From: Streptomyces mutabilis
GTDB taxonomy: Bacteria; Actinomycetota; Actinomycetes; Streptomycetales; Streptomycetaceae
Assembly (NCBI RefSeq): GCF_014649815.1
Contig: NZ_BMTT01000018.1
Location: 1 to 64,000 of the forward strand
DNA: 64,000 nt
Direction: 5' to 3'
A program made the position numbers and the translations under genes. Positions within the stretch are counted from its first letter, which is position 1; every line of letters starts with the position of its first letter. Below the pieces are notes generated by a model. That model did not search any database. It saw only the letters and a list, made by a program, of their open reading frames with translations, and was not told the DNA's origin. This document shows positions 1 through 8,672 of the stretch, piece after piece.

Positions 1-109
1 CAACATCCTCGCGTCTCCAGAACCTTGACAACCCGCCCCAACCCCCAAACTTCACGGCCTTGGGGCTAGTCCAACGGGCAGGGAATGTCGGCCGGTTCGG
101 CTCTTCACA

Positions 110-148
110 CAGCGTTCGACGCACCGTACGAGTGTGCGTCGAACGCTG
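110..148. repeat. 15-bp inverted repeat upstream of the ECF sigma gene
   Basis: Positions 110-124 and 134-148 are perfect reverse complements separated by 9 nt. The arm reads CAGCGTTCGACGCAC. It lies in the first 220 bases, where I see no gene. It could be the terminator of a gene to the left of the window or an operator for the sigma gene at 221. There is no T tract, which is usual for Streptomyces terminators, so the two cannot be separated by eye. Confidence 0.5.
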
Positions 149-220
149 CTACAGTTCCGGATTCCGGCCCGGCGCACGGCTGTTCGACGCCGGGGAAGCC
201 GCTGCGAGGAGAGTCCGCCC

Positions 221-787
221 GTGGGGACAGTCGTCGACGACGCCGCCTCCGTGGAGTTCCACGCCTTCTTCGAGCGCCACTACGCGGAACTCGCCCGGCT
301 GGCCCACCTGCTGACGGGCGAGCCGGACGCCGCCGACGACCTCGCGGCGGACGCCCTGCTGGCCCTGTGGCACCGCTGGGACCGGGTCCGCGCGGCCGAC
401 CATCCGGCCGCCTACGCGCGCGGGGTCATCGCCAACCTCGCCCGCACCCGGGTCCGCACCGCCGTGCGCGAGCGCAGGCGGATCGCCCTGTTCTGGTCGC
501 AGCGCGAGGAGCGGACGGAGAACCCGGACGTCGCGGGCGTGGTGGACGTGCGGGAGGCGCTGCGCCGGCTGCCGTTCCGCAAGCGGGCGTGCGTGGTGCT
601 GCGGCACGCGTTCGACCTCTCGGAGAGGGACACGGCGCTCGCCCTGGGCGTCTCGGTGGGTACGGTGAAGAGCCAGACGTCGAAGGGAATGGCCGAACTG
701 CAGCGGTTGCTCGGCACGCAGACGGCCGCGCGGCAGGTGCACGCGGCGGTCGCGCGCAGCGGTGAGGCCGCGGGAAGGAACCGATGA
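221..787 (+). CDS. ECF RNA polymerase sigma factor, SigE-like family
   Basis: This 188-residue protein has the two-part layout of extracytoplasmic-function sigma factors. Region 2 spans roughly residues 12-85 and includes the FFERHYAELARLAHLL helix and the DAADDLAADALLALW segment. Region 4 spans about residues 110-160 with the helix-turn-helix around ALGVSVGTVKSQTSKGM. The GTG at 221 is chosen because GAGGAGAG lies just upstream, whereas an upstream in-frame ATG at 134 has no ribosome site and sits inside an inverted repeat. The gene overlaps the next one by ATGA, so it is probably co-translated with its membrane-bound regulator. Which promoters it reads is not visible. Its position beside pectinase genes is suggestive only. 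Confidence 0.85.
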   Translation: MGTVVDDAASVEFHAFFERHYAELARLAHLLTGEPDAADDLAADALLALWHRWDRVRAADHPAAYARGVIANLARTRVRTAVRERRRIALFWSQREERTENPDVAGVVDVREALRRLPFRKRACVVLRHAFDLSERDTALALGVSVGTVKSQTSKGMAELQRLLGTQTAARQVHAAVARSGEAAGRNR

Positions 788-1647
788 CCGGCCGGCGGGA
801 CGTGGACGAGGAGCTGCGGGTCCGGCTGCACGAGGCGGCCGGTGCGCACCAGCCCGACCGGGCGCGCATCCTGGCCCGGGTGGAGCGCGGCATGGCGGGC
901 GAGGAGCGCCCGCATCAGCACCGGGCGACGCGTCCGCCCGTGCTCGGCTGGGCGCGGGTGGCCGGGGCGACGGCCGCGGTGGCGGGGGTTCTCGCGGTCG
1001 GCGGGTACGCGGTCGCGTCCGCGGTCAAGGACGACGCTCCCCCGCAGCGTTCGGTGGCCACCTCGCCGACCCCCGCACCGTCGCCGCGGGACACGACGAG
1101 CCGGGCGCCGGCCCCTCCGGCCGACGCGACCCCGGGCACCACCGCGCCCGGGTCGAAGGCCCCGGACTCCCCCGCGTCCCCCCGGCCGCCGGCGGCGACC
1201 TCGACGGCGACCGGAACCGCCCGTCCGCCCGCGTCCGCCGCCGTGGAGGACGGTCCACTCTGGTCCGACGGTTCGGTGGACCCGTACAGCAACGACTTCT
1301 GGGCGCAGAGCAACGTCACCCTCAAGACCGGTGAGCCCCTCACCGCGCTCACCGTCGAACTGCGGGTGGCGCAGACCGGCGGGGTCGCCTCGACCGGCGC
1401 CTGGCGCTCGCTGCCCGAAGGGGACTTCACCTTCACCGTCGACGAGCGGGACGGCTTCCTGGTGTACCGGTGGACGCTGAAGGAGGGCCGCACGGTACCG
1501 GCGGGCGAGTGGATGTTCGCCGGCCAGTACGACCACGAGAGCGGCGGCCGGGACGCGCACGGCGACCGCTACACCGCGACGGCCACCGCCGGGTCCGGAA
1601 AGCTTTCGGTGGGGGGCGGCTTCGCACCCCGCGACGGCGGTTCGTGA
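784..1647 (+). CDS. membrane protein paired with the ECF sigma factor, putative anti-sigma factor
   Basis: The 287-residue product starts with a short cytoplasmic segment rich in charged residues (about 1-50). A single transmembrane helix follows near residues 55-78 (GATAAVAGVLAVGGYAVAS). Next comes a long Pro/Thr/Ser/Ala-rich linker to about residue 155 and a C-terminal extracytoplasmic domain containing WSDGSVDPYSNDFW. This topology and the ATGA overlap with the sigma gene are typical of membrane anti-sigma factors. I do not see the HxxxCxxC zinc anti-sigma motif, so the role is inferred from position and topology. Confidence 0.6.
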   Translation: MTGRRDVDEELRVRLHEAAGAHQPDRARILARVERGMAGEERPHQHRATRPPVLGWARVAGATAAVAGVLAVGGYAVASAVKDDAPPQRSVATSPTPAPSPRDTTSRAPAPPADATPGTTAPGSKAPDSPASPRPPAATSTATGTARPPASAAVEDGPLWSDGSVDPYSNDFWAQSNVTLKTGEPLTALTVELRVAQTGGVASTGAWRSLPEGDFTFTVDERDGFLVYRWTLKEGRTVPAGEWMFAGQYDHESGGRDAHGDRYTATATAGSGKLSVGGGFAPRDGGS

Positions 1648-1755
1648 CGGCGGCCCGTCGGCGGTCGTGAAGAATCCCTGAAGTCACGGCAACCCTTTCT
1701 CCACCGGTGGCGACCAGGAAGCGCAAAGTTCCTCTCCCCACGCAAGGAAATGGGC

Positions 1756-2589
1756 ATGACTGCACGAGCTGAACAGCGCGTCCGCCACCGCCGCCGGGTC
1801 ACCAAGCGCCGGGCGGTGATCGCCGGGACCGCTGCCTTCGGCCTCACCGGGGCCGCGATCGTCACCACGACGATGCTGTCCACCGCGGGTGCCGCGTCGT
1901 CCTGGCCCGAGGGCACCGGCAGCAAGCCCGTCTCGTCGACGATCCCGGTCAAGGGGACCTACGACGGCGGGATGAAGAAGTTCTACGGCACCGGCGAGCT
2001 GGGCGGCGACGGCCAGGACGAGGGCCAGGACCCGGTCTTCGAGCTGGCGGACGGCGCCACGCTGAAGAACGTCATCATCGGCACCCCGGCCGCCGACGGC
2101 GTCCACTGCAAGGGCTCCTGCACGCTGCAGAACGTGTGGTGGCTGGACGTCGGCGAGGACGCCGCCAGCTTCAAGGGCACCTCGGCCTCCGCGGTCTACA
2201 CGGTGCACGGCGGCGGCGCGAGGAACGCCGACGACAAGGTGCTCCAGTTCAACGGCGCGGGCAAGCTCGTCGTCTCGAAGTTCCAGGTCGAGAACTTCGG
2301 CAAGCTGGTGCGCTCCTGCGGCAACTGCAAGAAGCAGTACAAGCGCACCATCATCATCAACGACGTGGACATCACCGCACCCGGCAAGTCGATCGTCGGC
2401 GTCAACCAGAACTACGGCGACACGGCGGCCCTGCGCAACGTCCGCATCCACGGTGACGGCAAGAAGAAGATCGAGACCTGCGCCCGCTACGAGGGCAACA
2501 GCAGCGGCAAGGAGCCGAAGAAGCTGTCCCCGGTCGGCCCGTACGGCAAGACCTGCGACTTCACCGCTTCGGACATCGCCTACAAGTAG
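1756..2589 (+). CDS. secreted pectate lyase, PL3 family-like
   Basis: This 277-residue enzyme would cleave polygalacturonate by beta-elimination outside the cell. It carries an N-terminal export signal with a basic stretch (RRRVTKRR) and a hydrophobic core ending near AGAAS. The mature part shows PL3 hallmarks: DGATLKNVIIGTPAADGVHC, LQNVWWLDVGEDAASFKG and a Lys/Cys-rich C-terminal half (CGNCKKQYKR). The ATG at 1756 is preferred over the ATG at 1750 because AAGGAA at 1744-1749 is then six bases away. A strong hairpin follows the gene. It is the first of a run of pectin-degrading genes. Confidence 0.88.
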   Translation: MTARAEQRVRHRRRVTKRRAVIAGTAAFGLTGAAIVTTTMLSTAGAASSWPEGTGSKPVSSTIPVKGTYDGGMKKFYGTGELGGDGQDEGQDPVFELADGATLKNVIIGTPAADGVHCKGSCTLQNVWWLDVGEDAASFKGTSASAVYTVHGGGARNADDKVLQFNGAGKLVVSKFQVENFGKLVRSCGNCKKQYKRTIIINDVDITAPGKSIVGVNQNYGDTAALRNVRIHGDGKKKIETCARYEGNSSGKEPKKLSPVGPYGKTCDFTASDIAYK

Positions 2590-2684
2590 CCCGACCTACC
2601 GGTAGCCCGTCCGAGCCTTCAGGACCACCGGCCCACCCCCCGGGCCGGTGCGCGCCGCCCGAGCCCCCACTCGGCCGGCCCTTC

Positions 2685-2721
2685 GAACGCCCCCGCCCGG
2701 TGACGACCGGCGGGGGCGTTC
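2685..2721 (+). terminator. hairpin terminator after the PL3 pectate lyase
   Basis: GAACGCCCCCGCC at 2685-2697 pairs perfectly with GGCGGGGGCGTTC at 2709-2721 across an 11-nt loop. The position 95 bases after the pectate lyase stop fits an intrinsic terminator without a U tract. Confidence 0.75.
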
Positions 2722-2839
2722 CCCTGTGCGGAACCGAAACTTTCGAGCTCTGCCGTCCCGTTGACGCCCCACTCCCCACTGGTGACACTCCGAGAGCACG
2801 CCACCCAACAGAATCCCCCAGACTCCCACAGGAAGTGTC

Positions 2840-5047
2840 ATGCGCCGTCCCACCGCCCGTCGCACGCTCCTGGTCCCGTTCCTCGCCCTCCTCCTCGCCC
2901 TGCTCGCCGCCCCGCCGGGCACCGCACACCCGGGAGCACCGCCCGTGCCGAAGTCCCCGTACGCCGGATACCTCTTCGCCTACTTCACCGGCGAGGGCAC
3001 CGCCGACGGCGAACAGATCCGCTACGCCCTCAGCCGCGGCAATGACGCCCTGCACTGGCGCGAACTCAACGCGGGCAAGCCGGTCCTGACGTCCACGATC
3101 GGCGAGCAGGGCCTGCGCGACCCGTTCGTGATCCGCTCCCCCGAGGGCGACAGGTTCTACATGATCGCCACCGACCTGCGCATGTACCGGAACAGCAGCG
3201 GCAGCTGGGACGAGGTCCAGCGGCACGGCAGCAAGTCGATCATGGTGTGGGAGTCCACCGACCTGGTCCACTGGACCGACCAGCGCCTGGTGAAGGTCTC
3301 CCCGGACAACGCGGGCAACACCTGGGCGCCCGAGGCCTACTGGGACGACGAGCTCGACGCGTACGTGGTCTTCTGGGCGTCGAAGCTCTACGCCGACGAC
3401 GACCCGGACCACACCGGCTCGACGTACAACAAGATGCTGTACGCGACCACGAAGGACTTCCGCACCTTCAGCGAGCCGAAGGTCTGGAACGACCCGGGCT
3501 ACTCGGTCATCGACTCCACGGTCGTCGAGCACGAGGGCACGTACTACCGCTACACCAAGGACGAGCGCGACCCGTCCTCCGGCTCGCCGTGCTCGAAGTT
3601 CATCACCGGCGAGAAGGCGGCTTCGCTGACCGACACCTCGTACGACTTCGTCTCCGACTGCATCGGCCGGGGCGCGATGGAGCGCGGCGAGGGGCCGACG
3701 GTCTTCAAGTCCAACACCGAGGAGAAGTGGTACCTGTTCGTCGACGAGTACGGCGGCCGGGGCTACCTCCCCTTCGAGACCGCCGACCTCGACTCCGGCA
3801 AGTGGACGCCGTCGACCGACTACCAGCTGCCCGCCAGCCCCCGGCACGGCACGGTGATCCCGGTGACGCAGGCGGAGTACGACCGGCTGCTGGCCGCCTA
3901 CCCCGCGAGCCCCGCCTCGATCGTGGACGCCACGGCACGCGGGCAGAAGGGGTACGCGGTCGTCAGCGAGGAGACCGGCAAGGTCGTCCTGCCGATGGAG
4001 CCGCGCACGAACCTGCGCAACCTCGCCCCGAAGCTGTGGGTCGGCGCGGAGGCGACGCTCAGCCCGAGGTCGGGCACGCGCCGCGACTTCCGCAGGCCGC
4101 AGACGTACACGGTGACGGCCGCCGACGGCACGAAGCGCACCTGGACGGTGGAGGCGGTACCCACCCGCAGCCCGGTCCTGCCCGGCCTGTACGCGGACCC
4201 GGACGTGCGGTACATGGACGGCCGGTACTGGATCTACCCGACGACGGACGGCTTCCCCGGCTGGAGCGGCACGCGGTTCAAGGCGTTCTCCTCCAAGGAC
4301 CTGGTCCACTGGAAGGATCACGGCGTCGTCCTCGACCTGGGGCCGGACGTGAGCTGGGCCGACAAGAACGCCTGGGCGCCGGCGATCGCAGAGCGCGACG
4401 GAAAGTACTACTTCTACTTCAGCGCGGAGCAGCAGATCGGCGTCGCGGTGGCCGACTCCCCGGCCGGCCCCTTCGAGGACGCGCTCGGCGAACCGCTGGT
4501 CCCGAAGGGGCGGTTCGAAGGCCAGATGATCGACCCGGCCGTCTTCACGGACGACGACGGCACGTCGTACCTGTACTGGGGCAACGGGCACGGCTACGTC
4601 GCCCCGCTCGACGACGACATGGTGTCGTTCGACGCGTCGCGGGTGAAGGACATCACCCCGGAGAACTTCCGTGAGGGCTCGTTCGTGGTGAAGCGCGACG
4701 GGACCTACTACTTCATGTGGTCCGAGGACGACACCCGCAGCGAGAACTACCACGTGGCCTACGCGACCGGTCCGAGCCCGCTCGGCCCGTGGACGAAGCG
4801 GGGCACGATCCTGTCCAAGCGCCCGGAGTACGGCATCCTCGGCACCGGCCACCACTCCGTGGTCAACGCCCCCGGCACCGACGACTGGTACATCGTCTAC
4901 CACCGGTTCGCCCTGAACGGCCCGGGCAGGCCCGGCGGGGACGGCACGCACCGGGAGACCACGATCGACCGGCTGCGCTTCGCGGCGGACGGCACGGTCG
5001 AGCCGGTGGTGCCGACCCTCGGGTCGGTCAGGCCGGTGCGGCGGTGA
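2840..5047 (+). CDS. secreted tandem-domain GH43 glycoside hydrolase (arabinan/xylan type)
   Basis: The 735-residue protein has a Sec signal peptide (about 1-30, ending GTAHPG). A first GH43-like five-bladed propeller domain follows, with LRDPFVIRSPEGDRFYMIATDL and NTWAPEAYWDDE, then a short Ig-like linker near TYTVTAADGTKRTWTVEAV. A second GH43 domain starts around YADPDVRYMDGRYWIYPT and contains MIDPAVFTDDDGTSYLYWG and EGSFVVKRDGTYYFMWSEDD. GH43 enzymes are mostly alpha-L-arabinofuranosidases, arabinanases or beta-xylosidases. Arabinan is a pectin side chain, so that substrate is the likeliest here. AGGAAGTG precedes the ATG. The 3' end overlaps the convergent esterase gene by 20 bases. Confidence 0.85.
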   Translation: MRRPTARRTLLVPFLALLLALLAAPPGTAHPGAPPVPKSPYAGYLFAYFTGEGTADGEQIRYALSRGNDALHWRELNAGKPVLTSTIGEQGLRDPFVIRSPEGDRFYMIATDLRMYRNSSGSWDEVQRHGSKSIMVWESTDLVHWTDQRLVKVSPDNAGNTWAPEAYWDDELDAYVVFWASKLYADDDPDHTGSTYNKMLYATTKDFRTFSEPKVWNDPGYSVIDSTVVEHEGTYYRYTKDERDPSSGSPCSKFITGEKAASLTDTSYDFVSDCIGRGAMERGEGPTVFKSNTEEKWYLFVDEYGGRGYLPFETADLDSGKWTPSTDYQLPASPRHGTVIPVTQAEYDRLLAAYPASPASIVDATARGQKGYAVVSEETGKVVLPMEPRTNLRNLAPKLWVGAEATLSPRSGTRRDFRRPQTYTVTAADGTKRTWTVEAVPTRSPVLPGLYADPDVRYMDGRYWIYPTTDGFPGWSGTRFKAFSSKDLVHWKDHGVVLDLGPDVSWADKNAWAPAIAERDGKYYFYFSAEQQIGVAVADSPAGPFEDALGEPLVPKGRFEGQMIDPAVFTDDDGTSYLYWGNGHGYVAPLDDDMVSFDASRVKDITPENFREGSFVVKRDGTYYFMWSEDDTRSENYHVAYATGPSPLGPWTKRGTILSKRPEYGILGTGHHSVVNAPGTDDWYIVYHRFALNGPGRPGGDGTHRETTIDRLRFAADGTVEPVVPTLGSVRPVRR

Positions 5048-6116
5048 CCGACTCCAGCCAGGCGAAGGCCTCGTCCTGCATGTGCCGCCCGAAGGCGTGC
5101 CCCACGTCCGGCCAGGTCTCGGTGCGCAGCCGGTCGGCGGCGCCGCGGGATTGCCAGACGGCGCGCAGCCGGGCGTAGGCGGTGCGGACGCCCTCGGCAG
5201 TGAACAGGGGGTCCTGTGCACCGCCGAGGAACAGCATCGGCTTGGGTGCGGCGATGCTCGCCACGTCGGGCAGGTCGAGGTGGCGGGCGAGCCCGGGGTG
5301 CAGCATGTGGAACGCGGACTGTCCCCGCAGGGTGTTGTTGCCGGGCACCAGCATGCCCTTCAGGCCGGTCATCCAGCACACGCTCACCGCGGCGGCGACG
5401 TCGTCACTGAGGGCGGCGGTCTGCCAGGCGCGGTAGCCGCCCATGGAGAAGCCGGCCGCCGCGACCCGGCGGGCGTCCACGCGGTCGAGGCCGGCCAGGA
5501 AGCCGGCGGCGCGCTGGTCCTCGCGGGCCAGCAGCCCGGCCAGCGAACTGCCGAGGTGGAGGAGGTTGCTCGCGAGGGCCTGCTGCCGCTCGTAGGTGAG
5601 CGGTTCGCGGTCGCCCCAGCCCAGCGCGTCGGCGCAGAACACCACGTAGCCGCGCCGGGCCAGCTCGTCTCCGGGGAAGCGCCCGCCGAAGTGCCGGTCC
5701 GCCCAGTCGACGGCGGCGGCGAGCCGGGTGTCGTCGTACCAGGGCCGGACCAGTTTCTCCTTGCCGATGTCGAAGCGGGAGCCGTGGTCGTGCAGGAGCA
5801 GCACGGCCGGGAAGGGCCCGGCGCCGTGCGGGGTGAGCAGGGCGCCGCGGACCCGTCCGTAGCGGGTGAGGGAGAGGGTGACCAGCTCCCGCGTGTACTC
5901 CTCGCCGTCGTCGCGGTCGGTGAACTCGGGGGCGTAGTGGGTGTCGTCCTGGCCGTCGACGAGGAGATGTGCCTCCACGGTGGCGCGGGCGGTGCGCCGC
6001 CACGCCTCGAAGTCCCGGACCGGCGAGGTGCCCCAGGCGAGCGGGAAGGTCAGCTCGTCCTTGAGCGCCGGGTGGAAGCCGGGCAGGGCGTCGGGTGGGT
6101 CACCGGCGGCGGGCAT
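5028..6116 (-). CDS. alpha/beta hydrolase, acetyl xylan esterase / dienelactone hydrolase type
   Basis: This 362-residue protein has no signal peptide and is probably cytoplasmic. It has the nucleophile elbow GFSMGGYRAW, an oxyanion-side segment (AVLLLHDHGSRFDIGKEK), and a late acid and histidine (GGAQDPLF, DVGHAFGRHM), giving an alpha/beta-hydrolase triad. The N-terminal region before the core resembles large DLH/AXE1-like esterases found with GH43 and pectin genes. Its start overlaps the end of the pectinesterase gene by 17 bases, so the two are likely coupled. The natural ester is unknown. Acetylated uronate or arabinoside oligomers are inferred from context. Confidence 0.75.
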   Translation of the reverse strand: MPAAGDPPDALPGFHPALKDELTFPLAWGTSPVRDFEAWRRTARATVEAHLLVDGQDDTHYAPEFTDRDDGEEYTRELVTLSLTRYGRVRGALLTPHGAGPFPAVLLLHDHGSRFDIGKEKLVRPWYDDTRLAAAVDWADRHFGGRFPGDELARRGYVVFCADALGWGDREPLTYERQQALASNLLHLGSSLAGLLAREDQRAAGFLAGLDRVDARRVAAAGFSMGGYRAWQTAALSDDVAAAVSVCWMTGLKGMLVPGNNTLRGQSAFHMLHPGLARHLDLPDVASIAAPKPMLFLGGAQDPLFTAEGVRTAYARLRAVWQSRGAADRLRTETWPDVGHAFGRHMQDEAFAWLESVTAAPA

Positions 6117-7227
6117 ACGGCCGCCAGTCGCCGAGGTACGACTCCCGGGTGTGCGCGGCGGCCTCCGCGCGGGTGAGCTGCGGCCGGTTCTCCGGCACGG
6201 TGACCGCCGCGCCGGGACCGGTGTTGCGGTACTCGCGGAACCGCTGGTCCTGCCACGGGTGGGCGTCGCGCATGTTGGCGTACGGCGCGACGGCGTCGAC
6301 GCCCGCGCCGAGGTGGGCCTCGCGCACGGTGAGCATGGGGCGGGCGGTGGTGTCGGAGCTGGGCACCCAGGGCCGGGCCAGCTTGTAGTAGCCGTCGGGG
6401 GCCTCGCTGGTGATCCGGCCGCGCGTCACCAGGTAGCCGCGCGGGTTGGCGCCCGCGGTGGACGGCGCGAAGACGAAGCCGTAGGGGGCGCCGGCCAGGT
6501 CGGTGCGGACCAGGGTGCGGAAGTGGCAGTCCTCGTACACGGCGGTGGCCCGGCCGAAGACGAAGTCGACGTCGCCCTCGACGTAGCAGTGCGCGTAGTA
6601 CTGGCGGGCGAAGTGGCCGAGGTCGCGGGTGTCGGCGTAGAGGGTGTCCTGGTGGCCGAGGAACCGGCAGTGGTGGAAGGCGCTGCGGTCGCCCTGGACC
6701 TTGATGGCGACGGCCTGGGTGCCGGTCCAGCCGGGGTGGTCGGCGCGCAGCCAGTCGTTGGCGAAGGTGATCCGGTGGGCGGTGAAGCCGTCGGCCCGCA
6801 CGGTGGTGGTGGCCGACCCGCTGGTGCCGTAGTTGCCGGAGCCGTCCGGTTTGGGGGTGCCGGCCGCGTTGTCGTACACGATGACGACGTCGCGGGGGTC
6901 CCGGGAGGCGCCGATCCAGGTGGCGTCGGTGCGGTCGGCGTCCACGGACACCGTCTCTCGGTAGGTGCCGGGGGCGAGGACCAGCGTCCAGCCACTGCCC
7001 TCGGCGGCGGTCGCGGCGGCCTGGACGGAGGTGAAGTCACCGCGGCCGTGGGGGTCGACGTACAGGGTCTTCGGGGTGCGGCGGTCGGCGGGTGAGCCGT
7101 ACGGGCCGAAGGGACGGGGGCGGGGGCGGGTGCCGGCGGTGGCGGGGCCGGCCGCCAGGCCGAGGGCGGCACCCGCGCCGGCGGTGGTCAGGAGGAAACC
7201 TCTGCGGGACAGGGCGGGTCGGTGCAT
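6100..7227 (-). CDS. pectin methylesterase, CE8 family, Tat-exported
   Basis: Pectinesterase removes methyl esters from homogalacturonan, creating substrate for the pectate lyases nearby. The 375-residue product starts with a twin-arginine signal (SRRGFLLTTAGAG, cleavage near ATAGT). CE8 signatures are clear: GTYRETVSVDADRTDATWIG, FLGHQDTLYADTRD (GHQDTL, with the catalytic Asp region) and YVEGDVDFVFGRATAVYEDC (second catalytic Asp in VDFVFG). Length and order match bacterial CE8 enzymes. The stop codon lies inside the following esterase gene, indicating an operon with it. Confidence 0.92.
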   Translation of the reverse strand: MHRPALSRRGFLLTTAGAGAALGLAAGPATAGTRPRPRPFGPYGSPADRRTPKTLYVDPHGRGDFTSVQAAATAAEGSGWTLVLAPGTYRETVSVDADRTDATWIGASRDPRDVVIVYDNAAGTPKPDGSGNYGTSGSATTTVRADGFTAHRITFANDWLRADHPGWTGTQAVAIKVQGDRSAFHHCRFLGHQDTLYADTRDLGHFARQYYAHCYVEGDVDFVFGRATAVYEDCHFRTLVRTDLAGAPYGFVFAPSTAGANPRGYLVTRGRITSEAPDGYYKLARPWVPSSDTTARPMLTVREAHLGAGVDAVAPYANMRDAHPWQDQRFREYRNTGPGAAVTVPENRPQLTRAEAAAHTRESYLGDWRPYARRR

Positions 7228-7258
7228 GCCGGTGCTCTCCTTCGGGGGCCGGGAGGGA

Positions 7259-7287
7259 GGGCCGGGGCGGTGCGGGCGCCCCGGCCC
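7259..7287 (-). terminator. hairpin terminator after the PL1 pectate lyase
   Basis: An 11-bp perfect stem (7259-7269 with 7277-7287, core GGCCGGGGCG / CGCCCCGGCC) with a 7-nt loop lies 17 bases after the stop of the pectate lyase gene. It separates that gene from the pectinesterase gene. Confidence 0.7.
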
Positions 7288-7303
7288 GGTTCTTGGACGG
7301 GCG

Positions 7304-8638
7304 TCAGCGCAGGCGGCCGGCGCCCGCGCCGTGGTCGACGACGAAGGGGACGGCCCAGGCGGGGAGGACCTTGGTGCGCAGGGTGGGCGTCCAGCCCGCG
7401 CCCGACCGGAGGGTCTCGTCCGGGATCTCGGCGTTGTGCACGGCGATCAGGTCGACCAAGCGGCCGTTGACCCGGTTGTGCGCGGCGGTGACCGGCGCCT
7501 CGCTCCACTTCTTGAGGACCTTCGCGGGGCTGACGCCGTCCGGCAGGGTGAAGGCGTTGTGCTCGGCGACGAGCTGGGACTCCTTGCCCACGCCGAAGCT
7601 GTAGGCGTAGTCCTCGCCGGCCGCGAAATGGTTGTTGTAGACGTCGACCTGGCCGAACCGCACCCGGGGCGCGCGCTCCACGAGGTCCTTGAACAGGTTG
7701 TGGTGGAAGGTCGTCTTCAAGTGGCCGCGGTCGATGACGGCCGTCGACTCGCTGTCGCTGTTGCCGATCAGGATCGTCTTGTCGTGCTCGGTGAAGACGT
7801 TCCAGGATGCGGTGACGTAGTCGGCGCCCTTGACGATGTCGAGCTGGCCGTCGTGCTGCTGGTACAGCATGCCGAAGTAGGCGGGCGCCTCGCTGTCGGG
7901 GTGCTCGCCGTCGGTGAAGGTGTTGTGGTCCAGCCACACGTGGGTGGAGCCGTGTACGACGGCGCTGTCGTACTCGGAGTTCCAGTTGCCCTTGTCGCCG
8001 TCGGTGGGGTCCCACTGCGGGAAGCAGTCCACGGGGCTCTCGAAGGTCAGGTTGCGGACGATGACGTTGTCCACGCCCTTGATCTGGAGGCTGGCGCCCT
8101 TGAGCCCGGCGTTCCGGCCGACGCCGATGATGGTGGTGTTGGCGGGGACGTTCGCCTTGATCGCCTCGTCCTGCTGTGCGGCGGAGGCGCGGCGCAGGCC
8201 CTCGGGGCTGTCGTCGGGCTCGTCGCTCAGGTCGGTCTCGGTGCCCCAGCTCTCCGGGGAGTACTTCTCCAGGTACGCGTCGAAGTCGTAGCCGGGCACG
8301 GCGAAGGCTTCGCAGCCCTCGGAGACGGCGTCGATCGTGCCCCGCACCTTGACGATCCTCGGCGCGGTGCCCTCCACCGCGAGGGCGGCCTTGAACTCGT
8401 CCCAGGTGGAGACGGTGAACACGCGCTCCTTGCCGGCGTCCGCCCCGCCGGTGGTGCCGGTGCCGTGGGAGGCCCAGCCGTCGCCGGCCGGCAGGGTCTG
8501 CCGGGCGGTGTCGCGGGGATGGTGGTGGCCGGGGCGGGCCTGCGCGGTGGCGGCGGTGAGACTCAGTACGAGGACGGTGCAGCCGACGAGCGCGGCGGTT
8601 CTCTTGGTGGCATGGCCATGCCATCTCGATGTGCTCAT
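7304..8638 (-). CDS. secreted pectate lyase, PL1 family
   Basis: The 444-residue protein has a Sec-type signal (TAALVGCTVLVLSLTAATAQA). Its right-handed beta-helix body carries PL1 motifs: NTTIIGVGRNAGLKGASLQI, NVIVRNLTFESPVDCFPQWD, VWLDHNTFTDGEH (the vWiDH calcium/substrate region), GLLDIVKG-like DGQLDIVKGADYVTASWN and RAPRVRFGQVDVYNNHF. It would cleave de-esterified pectin extracellularly. A hairpin terminator follows, and the CE12 esterase gene lies 34 bases upstream in the same direction. Confidence 0.9.
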   Translation of the reverse strand: MSTSRWHGHATKRTAALVGCTVLVLSLTAATAQARPGHHHPRDTARQTLPAGDGWASHGTGTTGGADAGKERVFTVSTWDEFKAALAVEGTAPRIVKVRGTIDAVSEGCEAFAVPGYDFDAYLEKYSPESWGTETDLSDEPDDSPEGLRRASAAQQDEAIKANVPANTTIIGVGRNAGLKGASLQIKGVDNVIVRNLTFESPVDCFPQWDPTDGDKGNWNSEYDSAVVHGSTHVWLDHNTFTDGEHPDSEAPAYFGMLYQQHDGQLDIVKGADYVTASWNVFTEHDKTILIGNSDSESTAVIDRGHLKTTFHHNLFKDLVERAPRVRFGQVDVYNNHFAAGEDYAYSFGVGKESQLVAEHNAFTLPDGVSPAKVLKKWSEAPVTAAHNRVNGRLVDLIAVHNAEIPDETLRSGAGWTPTLRTKVLPAWAVPFVVDHGAGAGRLR

Positions 8639-8672
8639 GGTGCGGCTCTCCTTTTCCGGAAGTGTCGAGGTG

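Noticed and set aside
784-1647. Zinc anti-sigma (ZAS) protein
   Set aside because: Topology fits an anti-sigma factor, but the HxxxCxxC motif is absent, so the ZAS label is not used.
2561-5221. Very long minus-strand open frame opposite the tandem GH43 gene
   Set aside because: It is an antisense shadow produced by high GC third positions. It is Arg/Val/Gly-rich without domains, while the plus strand encodes a clear GH43 protein.
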